64,000 bases of DNA from the NCBI RefSeq assembly GCF_052324685.1, contig NW_027506901.1, positions 1,156,001 to 1,220,000 of the forward strand. Direction: 5' to 3'. A program made the translations under genes and the position numbers. This document shows, one piece after another, positions 1-10,149 of the stretch (positions within the stretch are counted from its first letter, which is position 1; each line of letters starts with the position of its first letter). The notes under the pieces are model-generated. The model was given only the letters and a program-made list of their open reading frames with translations. It was not told the DNA's origin and made no database searches. The DNA comes from Brachyhypopomus gauderio (taxonomy: Eukaryota; Chordata; Actinopteri; Gymnotiformes; Hypopomidae).

Positions 1-323
1 TATGTCTTATCATGCAGTGATGCTGAGTGAGGTGACTTGCACCTGTACCCTTGATTTTGAAAGTTGCATAAGAAAGATCTGCAATCAATAGATCAAACGC
101 CACATCTCACTTTTGATTCACAGAATGCCACGCTTTTGAACACCTGATCACCTGGAGTTGATACCAGCTTGAAGTTAACAGTGAGTAGACTCTTATGGAG
201 ATTCATGTATTTGAATTTACTTCTTAAGCCATTGGCAACTCATAAGCAATCACATCTGTGCACTCCTCCTTGAGCTTGAGGAAGTCAAAGGAATTGATCT
301 CGATTCTACTCCTACACATTTGG

Positions 324-405
324 TCTGCAATGGCCGAGAGGTTAAGGCGTTGGACTTGAAATCCAATGGGGTTTCCCCGCGCAGGTTCGACTCCTGCTTG
401 CAGTG
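324..405 (+). tRNA. tRNA-Ser-TGA: tRNA-Ser(TGA), monomer 1
   Basis: A class II tRNA with the long variable arm (GGGG-TTT-CCCC) that marks serine, and discriminator G73. The anticodon is TGA at 357-359, which would decode UCA (and related UCN codons). It differs from the CGA genes of this array essentially at C34 to T and base 1 G to T, so it looks like a derivative of them rather than an ordinary vertebrate Ser-TGA gene. Base 72 is also T (gcagtg), so the first pair is U1-U72. A and B boxes are intact. Serine charging depends on the long arm and G73, so identity should survive the anticodon change. Whether the unpaired 5' end is processed by RNase P is open. Confidence 0.86.
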
Positions 406-588
406 TAGAGAAGAAAATGTTGTATCCCTTTTTGGATGTGTGGTAAAATAGAGTCTACTCTCCTCATGGTTGCCAGTTTTTAATATGCTTCTCATGCCAT
501 TTGTAAATTTGTGCTGTCAAACTGTAGCAGTCCAGTGGAAAGACTGTCTGGTCACTGGTTTCTCTGCCTTGTGCTTAAAAAGAAAGAA

Positions 589-642
589 CTCCCCGGTCTT
601 CCGCGTGACAGGCAGAGATACTATCCACTATACTAACGAGGA
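589..642 (-). pseudogene. tRNA-Asp-GTC: tRNA-Asp pseudogene, monomer 1 (18-bp deletion)
   Basis: 54 nt instead of 72. Eighteen bases between two CCCC runs are gone, removing the T arm and the B box. C29 is also changed to T. D and anticodon arms remain. No normal transcription or folding is expected. Confidence 0.92.
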
Positions 643-967
643 CGTATGTCTTATCATGCAGTGATGCTGAGTGAGGTGACTTGCACCTGTACCCTTGATT
701 TTGAAAGTTGCATAAAAAAGATCTGCAATCAATAGATCAAACGCCACATCTCACTTTTGATTCACAGAATGCCACGCTTTTGAACACCTGATCACCTGGA
801 GTTGATACCAGCTTGAAGTTAACAGTGAGTAGACTCTTATGGAGATTCATGTATTTGAATTTACTTCTTAAGCCATTGGCAACTCAGAATCAATGACATC
901 TGTGCACTCCTCCTTGAGCTTGAGGAAGTCAAAGGAATTGATCTCGATTCTACTCCTACACATTTGG

Positions 968-1049
968 GCTGCAATGGCCGAGAGGTTAAGGCGTTGGACT
1001 CGAAATCCAATGGGGTTTCCCCGCGCAGGTTCGACTCCTGCTTGCAGCG
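968..1049 (+). tRNA. tRNA-Ser-CGA: tRNA-Ser(CGA), monomer 2
   Basis: Full 82-nt class II serine tRNA. The acceptor stem GCTGCAA/TTGCAGC pairs completely and G73 is the serine discriminator. The anticodon stem is TTGGA/TCCAA, the anticodon CGA (1001-1003) reads UCG, the variable arm is GGGG-TTT-CCCC, and the T arm GCAGG-TTCGACT-CCTGC pairs fully. A box and B box match consensus, and T5 follows at 1073-1077. It differs from the vertebrate Ser-CGA consensus mainly by paired changes in the acceptor stem. No intron. This is the ancestral-looking form of the array and should be functional. Confidence 0.96.
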
Positions 1050-1232
1050 TAGAGAAGAAAATATCGTATCCCTTTTTGGATGTGTGGTAAAATAGAGTCT
1101 ACTCTCCTCATGCTTGCCAGTTTTGAATATGCTTCTCATGCCATTTGTAAATTTGTGCTGTCAAACTGTAGCAGTCCAGTGGAAAGACTGTCTGGTCACT
1201 GGTTTCTCTGCCTTGTGCTTAAAAAGAAAGAA

Positions 1233-1304
1233 CTCCCGGTCGGGGAATCGAACCCCGGTCTTCCGCATGACAGGCGGAGATACTATCCACTATACTAACG
1301 AGGA
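1233..1304 (-). tRNA. tRNA-Asp-GTC: tRNA-Asp(GTC), monomer 2
   Basis: Full length, with C68 in place of G, giving a C5-C68 mismatch in the acceptor stem, and U38 in the anticodon loop. The same pair of changes is in monomers 7, 8, 12 and 15. Confidence 0.87.
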
Positions 1305-1629
1305 CGTATGTCTTACCATGCAGTGATGCTGAGTGAGGTGACTTGCACCTGTACCCTTGATTTTGAAAGTTGCATAAGAAAGATCTGCAATCAATAGATC
1401 AAACGCCACATCTCACTTTTGATTCACAGAATGCCACGCTTTTGAACACCTGATCACCTGGAGTTGATACCAGCTTGAAGTTAACAGTGAGTAGACTCTT
1501 ATGGAGATTCATGTATTTGAATTTACTTCTTAAGCCATTGGCAACTCAGAATCAATGACATCTGTGCACTCCTCCTTGAGCTAGAGGAAGTCAAAGGAAT
1601 TGATCTCGATTCTACTCCTACACATTTGG

Positions 1630-1711
1630 GCTGCAATGGCCGAGAGGTTAAGGCGTTGGACTCGAAATCCAATGGGGTTTCCCCGCGCAGGTTCGACTCC
1701 TGCTTGCAGCG
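1630..1711 (+). tRNA. tRNA-Ser-CGA: tRNA-Ser(CGA), monomer 3
   Basis: Consensus body. Confidence 0.95.
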
Positions 1712-1894
1712 TAGAGAAGAAAATATCGTATCCCTTTTTGGATGTGTGGTAAAATAGAGTCTACTCTCCTCATGCTTGCCAGTTTTGAATATGCTTCTCA
1801 TGCCATTTGTAAATTTGTGCTGTCAAACTGTAGCAGTCCAGTGGAAAGACTGTCTGGTCACTGGTTTCTCTGCCTTGTGCTTAAAAAGAAAGAA

Positions 1895-1966
1895 CTCCCC
1901 GTCGGGGAATCGAACCCCAGTCTTCCGCGTGACAGGCGGAGATACTATCCACTATATTAACGAGGA
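1895..1966 (-). tRNA. tRNA-Asp-GTC: tRNA-Asp(GTC), monomer 3, A box altered
   Basis: G10 is A, which removes an invariant A-box base and a D-stem pair. C49 is T (wobble with G65). Transcription may be weak. Confidence 0.8.
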
Positions 1967-2291
1967 CGTATGTCTTATCATGCAGTGATGCTGAGTGAGG
2001 TGACTTGCACCTGTACCCTTGATTTTGAAAGTTGCATAAGAAAGATCTGCAATCAATAGATCAAACGCCACATCTCACTTTTGATTCACAGAATGCCACG
2101 CTTTTGAACACCTGATCACCTGGAGTTGATACCAGCTTGAAGTTAACAGTGAGTAGACTCTTATGGAGATTCATGTATTTGAATTTACTTCTTAAGCCAT
2201 TGGCAACTCATAAGCAATCACATCTGTGCACTCCTCCTTGAGCTTGAGGAAGTCAAAGGAATTGATCTCGATTCTACTCCTACACATTTGG

Positions 2292-2373
2292 TCTGCAATG
2301 GCCGAGAGGTTAAGGCATTGGACTTGAAATCCAATGGGGTTTCCCCGCGCAGGTTCGACTCCTGCTTGCAGCG
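2292..2373 (+). tRNA. tRNA-Ser-TGA: tRNA-Ser(TGA), monomer 4
   Basis: U1-C72 mismatch; base 26 is A rather than G. Confidence 0.86.
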
Positions 2374-2556
2374 TAGAGAAGAAAATATCGTATCCCTTTT
2401 TGGATGTGTGGTAAAATAGAGTCTACTCTCCTCATGCTTGCCAGTTTTGAATATGCTTCTCATGCCATTTGTAAATTTGTGCTGTCAAACTGTAGCAGTC
2501 CAGTGGAAAGACTGTCTGGTCACTGGTTTCTCTGCCTTGTGCTTAAAAAGAAAGAA

Positions 2557-2628
2557 CTCCCCGTCGGGGAATCGAACCCCGGTCTTCCGCGTGACAGGCG
2601 GAGATACTATCCACTATATTAACGAGGA
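2557..2628 (-). tRNA. tRNA-Asp-GTC: tRNA-Asp(GTC), monomer 4, A box altered
   Basis: Carries the same G10 to A change as monomer 3; otherwise consensus. Confidence 0.82.
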
Positions 2629-2953
2629 CGTATGTCTTATCATGCAGTGATGCTGAGTGAGGTGACTTGCACCTGTACCCTTGATTTTGAAAGTTGCATA
2701 AGAAAGATCTGCAATCAATAGATCAAACGCCACATCTCACTTTTGATTCACAGAATGCCACGCTTTTGAACACCTGATCACCTGGAGTTGATACCAGCTT
2801 GAAGTTAACAGTGAGTAGACTCTTATGGAGATTCATGTATTTGAATTTACTTCTTAAGCCATTGGCAACTCATAAGCAATCACATCTGTGCACTCCTCCT
2901 TGAGCTTGAGGAAGTCAAAGGAATTGATCTCGATTCTACTCCTACACATTTGG

Positions 2954-3035
2954 TCTGCAATGGCCGAGAGGTTAAGGCATTGGACTTGAAATCCAATGGG
3001 GTTTCCCCGCGCAGGTTCTACTCCTGCTTGCAGCG
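2954..3035 (+). tRNA. tRNA-Ser-TGA: tRNA-Ser(TGA), monomer 5, B box altered
   Basis: G57 is T, giving GGTTCTACTCC in place of the B box and losing the invariant T-loop purine. Base 26 is A and the first pair is U1-C72. Probably a weak gene or a pseudogene. Confidence 0.75.
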
Positions 3036-3273
3036 TAGAGAAGAAAATGTTGTATCCCTTTTTGGATGTGTGGTAAAATAGAGTCTACTCTCCTCATGGT
3101 TGCCAGTTTTTAATATGCTTCTCATGCCATTTGTAAATTTGTGCTGTCAAACTGTAGCAGTCCAGTGGAAAGACTGTCTGGTCACTGGTTTCTCTGCCTT
3201 GTGCTTAAAAAGAAAGAACTCCCCGTCGGGGAATCGAACCCCGGTCTTCCGCGTGACAGGCGGAGATACTATC

Positions 3274-3281
3274 CACTATAC
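3274..3281. repeat. hAT target-site duplication, left copy
   Basis: cactatac, from the Asp D arm (+ strand reading), immediately before the transposon; identical to 3587-3594. Confidence 0.95.
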
Positions 3282-3586
3282 CAGGTATCACCAAATGGCG
3301 GACCGCGGTCCGGATCCGGACCCGAACGCCGTCCTGTCCGGACCCAATCACATTCCTGATTAACTGGATACGGACCCAAATGCCAAAAAATTTTTAACGG
3401 GAGACTATATTTTAAACCGGAGAATTTATTTTTCAGACGAGTGTTACGTTCGCACCACCCATTTGAGTGTTACGTTCGCCACCCCCCCCCCGCTCAACAA
3501 CTTTCGTTCGCCACCGCGGACCCGGACCTAAGGTCTGAGCTATCTGCCAAAAATGGACCGCGGAGAGATTTAACTGATTACCCCTG
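3282..3586. mobile_element. Non-autonomous hAT-type transposon (MITE), 305 bp
   Basis: The ends are CAGGTATCACC on the left and, read inward from the right, CAGGGGTAATCA, which are imperfect terminal inverted repeats. The element is flanked by a perfect 8-bp target duplication (cactatac). An 8-bp duplication with CAGG termini is typical of the hAT superfamily. Inside are overlapping perfect palindromes at 3300-3311 and 3307-3322, a direct repeat of gagtgttacgttcgc at 3439-3453 and 3465-3479, and a C10 run at 3482-3491. No transposase frame is present, so it would need transposase supplied elsewhere. It splits the Asp gene of monomer 5 and occurs in only one of 97 monomers, so it arrived after most amplification here. 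Confidence 0.92.
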
Positions 3587-3594
3587 CACTATAC
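3587..3594. repeat. hAT target-site duplication, right copy
   Basis: cactatac, identical to 3274-3281; removing one copy and the element restores the normal 662-bp monomer spacing. Confidence 0.95.
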
Positions 3595-3928
3595 TAACGA
3601 GGACGTATGTCTAATCATGCAGTGATGCTGAGTGAGGTGACTTGCACCTGTACCCTTGATTTTGAAAGTTGCATAAAAAAGATCTGCAATCAATAGATCA
3701 AACGCCACATCTCACTTTTGATTCACAGAATGCCACGCTTTTGAACACCTGATCACCTGGAGTTGATACCAGCTGGAAGTTAACAGTGAGTAGACTCTTA
3801 TGGAGATTCATGTATTTGAATTTACTTCTTAAGCCATTGGCAACTCAGAATCAATGACATATGTGCACTCCTCCTTGAGCTTGAGGAAGTCAAAGGAATT
3901 GATCTCGATTATACTCCTGCACATTTGG

Positions 3929-4010
3929 GCTGCAATGGCCGAGAGGTTAAGGCGTTGGACTCGAAATCCAATGGGGTTTCCCCGCGCAGGTTCGACTCCT
4001 GCTTGCAGCG
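3929..4010 (+). tRNA. tRNA-Ser-CGA: tRNA-Ser(CGA), monomer 6
   Basis: Consensus body. The upstream flank has private changes (ttatactcctgcac). Confidence 0.95.
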
Positions 4011-4193
4011 TAGAGAAGAAAATATCGTATCCCTTTTTGGATGTGTGGTAAAATAGAGTCTACTCTCCTCATGCTTGCCAGTTTTGAATATGCTTCTCAT
4101 GCCATTTGTAAATTTGTGCTGTCAAACTGTAGCAGTCCAGTGGAAAGACTGTCTGGTCACTGGTTTCTCTGCCTTGTGCTTAAAAAGAAAGAA

Positions 4194-4265
4194 CTCCCCG
4201 CCGGGGAATCGAACCCCGGTCTTCCGCATGACAGGCGGAGATACTATCCACTATACTAACGAGGA
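4194..4265 (-). tRNA. tRNA-Asp-GTC: tRNA-Asp(GTC), monomer 6
   Basis: A66 is G (U7-G66 wobble) and base 38 is U; both should be tolerated. Confidence 0.92.
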
Positions 4266-4590
4266 CGTATGTCTTACCATGCAGTGATGCTGAGTGAGGT
4301 GACTTGCACCTGTACCCTTGATTTTGAAAGTTGCATAAGAAAGATCTGCAATCAATAGATCAAACGCCACATCTCACTTTTGATTCACAGAATGCCACGC
4401 TTTTGAACACCTGATCACCTGGAGTTGATACCAGCTTGAAGTTAACAGTGAGTAGACTCTTATGGAGATTCATGTATTTGAATTTACTTCTTAAGCCATT
4501 GGCAACTCAGAATCAATGACATCTGTGCACTCCTCCTTGAGCTAGAGGAAGTCAAAGGAATTGATCTCGATTCTACTCCTACACATTTGG

Positions 4591-4672
4591 GCTGCAATGG
4601 CCGAGAGGTTAAGGCGTTGGACTCGAAATCCAATGGGGTTTCCCCGCGCAGGTTCGACTCCTGCTTGCAGCG
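4591..4672 (+). tRNA. tRNA-Ser-CGA: tRNA-Ser(CGA), monomer 7
   Basis: Consensus body. Confidence 0.95.
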
Positions 4673-4855
4673 TAGAGAAGAAAATATCGTATCCCTTTTT
4701 GGATGTGTGGTAAAATAGAGTCTACTCTCCTCATGCTTGCCAGTTTTGAATATGCTTCTCATGCCATTTGTAAATTTGTGCTGTCAAACTGTAGCAGTCC
4801 AGTGGAAAGACTGTCTGGTCACTGGTTTCTCTGCCTTGTGCTTAAAAAGAAAGAA

Positions 4856-4927
4856 CTCCCGGTCGGGGAATCGAACCCCGGTCTTCCGCATGACAGGCGG
4901 AGATACTATCCACTATACTAACGAGGA
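4856..4927 (-). tRNA. tRNA-Asp-GTC: tRNA-Asp(GTC), monomer 7
   Basis: C5-C68 mismatch and U38, as in monomer 2. Confidence 0.87.
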
Positions 4928-5252
4928 CGTATGTCTTACCATGCAGTGATGCTGAGTGAGGTGACTTGCACCTGTACCCTTGATTTTGAAAGTTGCATAA
5001 GAAAGATCTGCAATCAATAGATCAAACGCCACATCTCACTTTTGATTCACAGAATGCCACGCTTTTGAACACCTGATCACCTGGAGTTGATACCAGCTTG
5101 AAGTTAACAGTGAGTAGACTCTTATGGAGATTCATGTATTTGAATTTACTTCTTAAGCCATTGGCAACTCAGAATCAATGACATCTGTGCACTCCTCCTT
5201 GAGCTAGAGGAAGTCAAAGGAATTGATCTCGATTCTACTCCTACACATTTGG

Positions 5253-5334
5253 GCTGCAATGGCCGAGAGGTTAAGGCGTTGGACTCGAAATCCAATGGGG
5301 TTTCCCCGCGCAGGTTCGACTCCTGCTTGCAGCG
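5253..5334 (+). tRNA. tRNA-Ser-CGA: tRNA-Ser(CGA), monomer 8
   Basis: Consensus body. Confidence 0.95.
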
Positions 5335-5517
5335 TAGAGAAGAAAATATCGTATCCCTTTTTGGATGTGTGGTAAAATAGAGTCTACTCTCCTCATGCTT
5401 GCCAGTTTTGAATATGCTTCTCATGCCATTTGTAAATTTGTGCTGTCAAACTGTAGCAGTCCAGTGGAAAGACTGTCTGGTCACTGGTTTCTCTGCCTTG
5501 TGCTTAAAAAGAAAGAA

Positions 5518-5589
5518 CTCCCGGTCGGGGAATCGAACCCCGGTCTTCCGCATGACAGGCGGAGATACTATCCACTATACTAACGAGGA
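5518..5589 (-). tRNA. tRNA-Asp-GTC: tRNA-Asp(GTC), monomer 8
   Basis: C5-C68 mismatch and U38. Confidence 0.87.
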
Positions 5590-5914
5590 CGTATGTCTTA
5601 CCATGCAGTGATGCTGAGTGAGGTGACTTGCACCTGTACCCTTGATTTTGAAAGTTGCATAAGAAAGATCTGCAATCAATAGATCAAACGCCACATCTCA
5701 CTTTTGATTCACAGAATGCCACGCTTTTGAACACCTGATCACCTGGAGTTGATACCAGCTTGAAGTTAACAGTGAGTAGACTCTTATGGAGATTCATGTA
5801 TTTGAATTTACTTCTTAAGCCATTGGCAACTCAGAATCAATGACATCTGTGCACTCCTCCTTGAGCTAGAGGAAGTCAAAGGAATTGATCTCGATTCTAC
5901 TCCTACACATTTGG

Positions 5915-5996
5915 GCTGCAATGGCCGAGAGGTTAAGGCGTTGGACTCGAAATCCAATGGGGTTTCCCCGCGCAGGTTTGACTCCTGCTTGCAGCG
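5915..5996 (+). tRNA. tRNA-Ser-CGA: tRNA-Ser(CGA), monomer 9, B box altered
   Basis: C56 is T, which breaks the D-loop/T-loop contact (G19-C56) and the B box. A GT pair is missing from the spacer just after the terminator, so the monomer is 660 bp. Confidence 0.82.
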
Positions 5997-6177
5997 TAGA
6001 GAAGAAAATATCGTATCCCTTTTTGGATGTGGTAAAATAGAGTCTACTCTCCTCATGCTTGCCAGTTTTGAATATGCTTCTCATGCCATTTGTAAATTTG
6101 TGCTGTCAAACTGTAGCAGTCCAGTGGAAAGACTGTCTGGTCACTGGTTTCTCTGCCTTGTGCTTAAAAAGGAAGAA

Positions 6178-6249
6178 CTCCCCGTCGGGGAATCGAACCC
6201 CGGTCTTCCGCATGACAGGCGGAGATACTATCCACTATACTAACGAGGA
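6178..6249 (-). tRNA. tRNA-Asp-GTC: tRNA-Asp(GTC), monomer 9
   Basis: Consensus except U38. The 3' flank reads aaaaagg on the + strand; T5 is kept. Confidence 0.94.
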
Positions 6250-6574
6250 CGTATGTCTTATCATGCAGTGATGCTGAGTGAGGTGACTTGCACCTGTACC
6301 CTTGATTTTGAAAGTTGCATAAGAAAGATCTGCAATCAATAGATCAAACGCCACATCTCACTTTTGATTCACAGAATGCCACGCTTTTGAACACCTGATC
6401 ACCTGGAGTTGATACCAGCTTGAAGTTAACAGTGAGTAGACTCTTATGGAGATTCATGTATTTGAATTTACTTCTTAAGCCATTGGCAACTCAGAATCAA
6501 TGACATCTGTGCACTCCTCCTTGAGCTTGAGGAAGTCAAAGGAATTGATCTCGATTCTACTCCTACGCATTTGG

Positions 6575-6656
6575 GCTGCAATGGCCGAGAGGTTAAGGCG
6601 TTGGACTCGAAATCCAATGGGGTTTCCCTGTGCAGGTTCGACTCCTGCTTGCAGCG
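6575..6656 (+). tRNA. tRNA-Ser-CGA: tRNA-Ser(CGA), monomer 10
   Basis: Two CpG changes in the variable region (ccctgtgcagg): one makes a G-U pair in the variable stem, the other is unpaired. Confidence 0.93.
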
Positions 6657-6839
6657 TAGAGAAGAAAATATCGTATCCCTTTTTGGATGTGTGGTAAAAT
6701 AGAGTCTACTCTCCTCATGCTTGCCAGTTTTGAATATGCTTCTCATGCCATTTGTAAATTTGTGCTGTCAAACTGTAGCAGTCCAATGGAAAGACTGTCT
6801 GGTCACTGGTTTCTCTGCCTTGTGCTTAAAAAGAAAGAA

Positions 6840-6911
6840 CTCCCCGTCGGGGAATCGAACCCCGGTCTTCTGCGTGACAGGCGGAGATACTATCCACTAT
6901 ACTAACGAGGA
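6840..6911 (-). tRNA. tRNA-Asp-GTC: tRNA-Asp(GTC), monomer 10
   Basis: G41 is A, a C29-A41 mismatch in the anticodon stem. Confidence 0.86.
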
Positions 6912-7236
6912 CGTATGTCTTACCATGCAGTGATGCTGAGTGAGGTGACTTGCACCTGTACCCTTGATTTTGAAAGTTGCATAAGAAAGATCTGCAATCA
7001 ATAGATCAAACGCCACATCTCACTTTTGATTCACAGAATGCCACGCTTTTGAACACCTGATCACCTGGAGTTGATACCAGCTTGAAGTTAACAGTGAGTA
7101 GACTCTTATGGAGATTCATGTATTTGAATTTACTTCTTAAGCCATTGGCAACTCAGAATCAATGACATCTGTGCACTCCTCCTTGAGCTAGAGGAAGTCA
7201 AAGGAATTGATCTCGATTCTACTCCTACACATTTGG

Positions 7237-7318
7237 GCTGCAATGGCCGAGAGGTTAAGGCGTTGGACTCGAAATCCAATGGGGTTTCCCCGCGCAGGTT
7301 CGACTCCTGCTTGCAGTG
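7237..7318 (+). tRNA. tRNA-Ser-CGA: tRNA-Ser(CGA), monomer 11
   Basis: C72 is T, giving a G1-U72 wobble. Confidence 0.93.
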
Positions 7319-7501
7319 TAGAGAAGAAAATATCGTATCCCTTTTTGGATGTGTGGTAAAATAGAGTCTACTCTCCTCATGCTTGCCAGTTTTGAATATG
7401 CTTCTCATGCCATTTGTAAATTTGTGCTGTCAAACTGTAGCAGTCCAGTGGAAAGACTGTCTGGTCACTGGTTTCTCTGCCTTGTGCTTAAAAAGAAAGA
7501 A

Positions 7502-7573
7502 CTCCCCGTCGGGGAATCGAACCCCGGTCTTCCGCATGACAGGCGGAGATACTATCCACTATACTAACGAGGA
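7502..7573 (-). tRNA. tRNA-Asp-GTC: tRNA-Asp(GTC), monomer 11
   Basis: Consensus except U38. Confidence 0.95.
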
Positions 7574-7898
7574 CGTATGTCTTATCATGCAGTGATGCTG
7601 AGTGAGGTGACTTGCACCTGTACCCTTGATTTTGAAAGTTGCATAAGAAAGATCTGCAATCAATAGATCAAACGCCACATCTCACTTTTGATTCACAGAA
7701 TGCCACGCTTTTGAACACCTGATCACCTGGAGTTGATACCAGCTTGAAGTTAACAGTGAGTAGACTCTTATGGAGATTCATGTATTTGAATTTACTTCTT
7801 AAGCCATTGGCAACTCATAAGCAATCACATCTGTGCACTCCTCCTTGAGCTTGAGGAAGTCAAAGGAATTGATCTCGATTCTACTCCTACACATTTGG

Positions 7899-7980
7899 TC
7901 TGCAATGGCCGAGAGGTTAAGGCGTTGGACTTGAAATCCAATGGGGTTTCCCCGCGCAGGTTCGACTCCTGCTTGCAGCG
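7899..7980 (+). tRNA. tRNA-Ser-TGA: tRNA-Ser(TGA), monomer 12
   Basis: U1-C72 mismatch; otherwise consensus. Confidence 0.88.
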
Positions 7981-8163
7981 TAGAGAAGAAAATGTTGTAT
8001 CCCTTTTTGGATGTGTGGTAAAATAGAGTCTACTCTCCTCATGCTTGCCAGTTTTGAATATGCTTCTCATGCCATTTGTAAATTTGTGCTGTCAAACTGT
8101 AGCAGTCCAGTGGAAAGACTGTCTGGTCACTGGTTTCTCTGCCTTGTGCTTAAAAAGAAAGAA

Positions 8164-8235
8164 CTCCCGGTCGGGGAATCGAACCCCGGTCTTCCGCATG
8201 ACAGGCGGAGATACTATCCACTATACTAACGAGGA
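8164..8235 (-). tRNA. tRNA-Asp-GTC: tRNA-Asp(GTC), monomer 12
   Basis: C5-C68 mismatch and U38. Confidence 0.87.
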
Positions 8236-8560
8236 CGTATGTCTTACCATGCAGTGATGCTGAGTGAGGTGACTTGCACCTGTACCCTTGATTTTGAAAG
8301 TTGCATAAGAAAGATCTGCAATCAATAGATCAAACGCCACATCTCACTTTTGATTCACAGAATGCCACGCTTTTGAACACCTGATCACCTGGAGTTGATA
8401 CCAGCTTGAAGTTAACAGTGAGTAGACTCTTATGGAGATTCATGTATTTGAATTTACTTCTTAAGCCATTGGCAACTCAGAATCAATGACATCTGTGCAC
8501 TCCTCCTTGAGCTTGAGGAAGTCAAAGGAATTGATCTCGATTCTACTCCTACGCATTTGG

Positions 8561-8642
8561 GCTGCAATGGCCGAGAGGTTAAGGCGTTGGACTCGAAATC
8601 CAATGGGGTTTCCCTGTGCAGGTTCGACTCCTGCTTGCAGCG
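8561..8642 (+). tRNA. tRNA-Ser-CGA: tRNA-Ser(CGA), monomer 13
   Basis: Same variable-arm pair of changes as monomer 10, one trimer period (1986 bp) upstream. Confidence 0.93.
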
Positions 8643-8825
8643 TAGAGAAGAAAATATCGTATCCCTTTTTGGATGTGTGGTAAAATAGAGTCTACTCTCC
8701 TCATGCTTGCCAGTTTTGAATATGCTTCTCATGCCATTTGTAAATTTGTGCTGTCAAACTGTAGCAGTCCAGTGGAAAGACTGTCTGGTCACTGGTTTCT
8801 CTGCCTTGTGCTTAAAAAGAAAGAA

Positions 8826-8897
8826 CTCCCCGTCGGGGAATCGAACCCCGGTCTTCTGCGTGACAGGCGGAGATACTATCCACTATACTAACGAGGA
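8826..8897 (-). tRNA. tRNA-Asp-GTC: tRNA-Asp(GTC), monomer 13
   Basis: C29-A41 mismatch, as in monomer 10. Confidence 0.86.
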
Positions 8898-9222
8898 CGT
8901 ATGTCTTACCATGCAGTGATGCTGAGTGAGGTGACTTGCACCTGTACCCTTGATTTTGAAAGTTGCATAAGAAAGATCTGCAATCAATAGATCAAACGCC
9001 ACATCTCACTTTTGATTCACAGAATGCCACGCTTTTGAACACCTGATCACCTGGAGTTGATACCAGCTTGAAGTTAACAGTGAGTAGACTCTTATGGAGA
9101 TTCATGTATTTGAATTTACTTCTTAAGCCATTGGCAACTCAGAATCAATGACATCTGTGCACTCCTCCTTGAGCTAGAGGAAGTCAAAGGAATTGATCTC
9201 GATTCTACTCCTACACATTTGG

Positions 9223-9304
9223 GCTGCAATGGCCGAGAGGTTAAGGCGTTGGACTCGAAATCCAATGGGGTTTCCCCGCGCAGGTTCGACTCCTGCTTGC
9301 AGTG
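9223..9304 (+). tRNA. tRNA-Ser-CGA: tRNA-Ser(CGA), monomer 14
   Basis: G1-U72 wobble, as in monomer 11. Confidence 0.93.
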
Positions 9305-9487
9305 TAGAGAAGAAAATATCGTATCCCTTTTTGGATGTGTGGTAAAATAGAGTCTACTCTCCTCATGCTTGCCAGTTTTGAATATGCTTCTCATGCCATT
9401 TGTAAATTTGTGCTGTCAAACTGTAGCAGTCCAGTGGAAAGACTGTCTGGTCACTGGTTTCTCTGCCTTGTGCTTAAAAAGAAAGAA

Positions 9488-9559
9488 CTCCCCGTCGGGG
9501 AATCGAACCCCGGTCTTCCGCATGACAGGCGGAGATACTATCCACTATACTAACGAGGA
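9488..9559 (-). tRNA. tRNA-Asp-GTC: tRNA-Asp(GTC), monomer 14
   Basis: Consensus except U38. Confidence 0.95.
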
Positions 9560-9884
9560 CGTATGTCTTATCATGCAGTGATGCTGAGTGAGGTGACTTG
9601 CACCTGTACCCTTGATTTTGAAAGTTGCATAAGAAAGATCTGCAATCAATAGATCAAACGCCACATCTCACTTTTGATTCACAGAATGCCACGCTTTTGA
9701 ACACCTGATCACCTGGAGTTGATACCAGCTTGAAGTTAACAGTGAGTAGACTCTTATGGAGATTCATGTATTTGAATTTACTTCTTAAGCCATTGGCAAC
9801 TCATAAGCAATCACATCTGTGCACTCCTCCTTGAGCTTGAGGAAGTCAAAGGAATTGATCTCGATTCTACTCCTACACATTTGG

Positions 9885-9966
9885 TCTGCAATGGCCGAGA
9901 GGTTAAGGCGTTGGACTTGAAATCCAATGGGGTTTCCCCGCGCAGGTTCGACTCCTGCTTGCAGCG
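9885..9966 (+). tRNA. tRNA-Ser-TGA: tRNA-Ser(TGA), monomer 15
   Basis: U1-C72 mismatch; otherwise consensus. Confidence 0.88.
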
Positions 9967-10149
9967 TAGAGAAGAAAATGTTGTATCCCTTTTTGGATGT
10001 GTGGTAAAATAGAGTCTACTCTCCTCATGCTTGCCAGTTTTGAATATGCTTCTCATGCCATTTGTAAATTTGTGCTGTCAAACTGTAGCAGTCCAGTGGA
10101 AAGACTGTCTGGTCACTGGTTTCTCTGCCTTGTGCTTAAAAAGAAAGAA

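Larger units (their letters stand above)
3219..3603 (-). pseudogene. tRNA-Asp-GTC: tRNA-Asp pseudogene, monomer 5, split by hAT element
   Basis: The 5' 17 nt lie at 3587-3603 and the remaining body at 3219-3281, with the 305-bp transposon between them and 8 nt duplicated. The break is inside the A box. Apart from the insertion the sequence is consensus, so it was an intact gene when hit. Confidence 0.95.

Noticed and set aside
3300-3363. Short open frame in the left part of the transposon continuing from the Asp gene
   Set aside because: Chance frame through palindromic GC-rich DNA; no transposase motif, and it ends after a few dozen codons.
3482-3491. C10 run as a functional element
   Set aside because: A single homopolymer inside a MITE, and its exact length may be a sequencing uncertainty.
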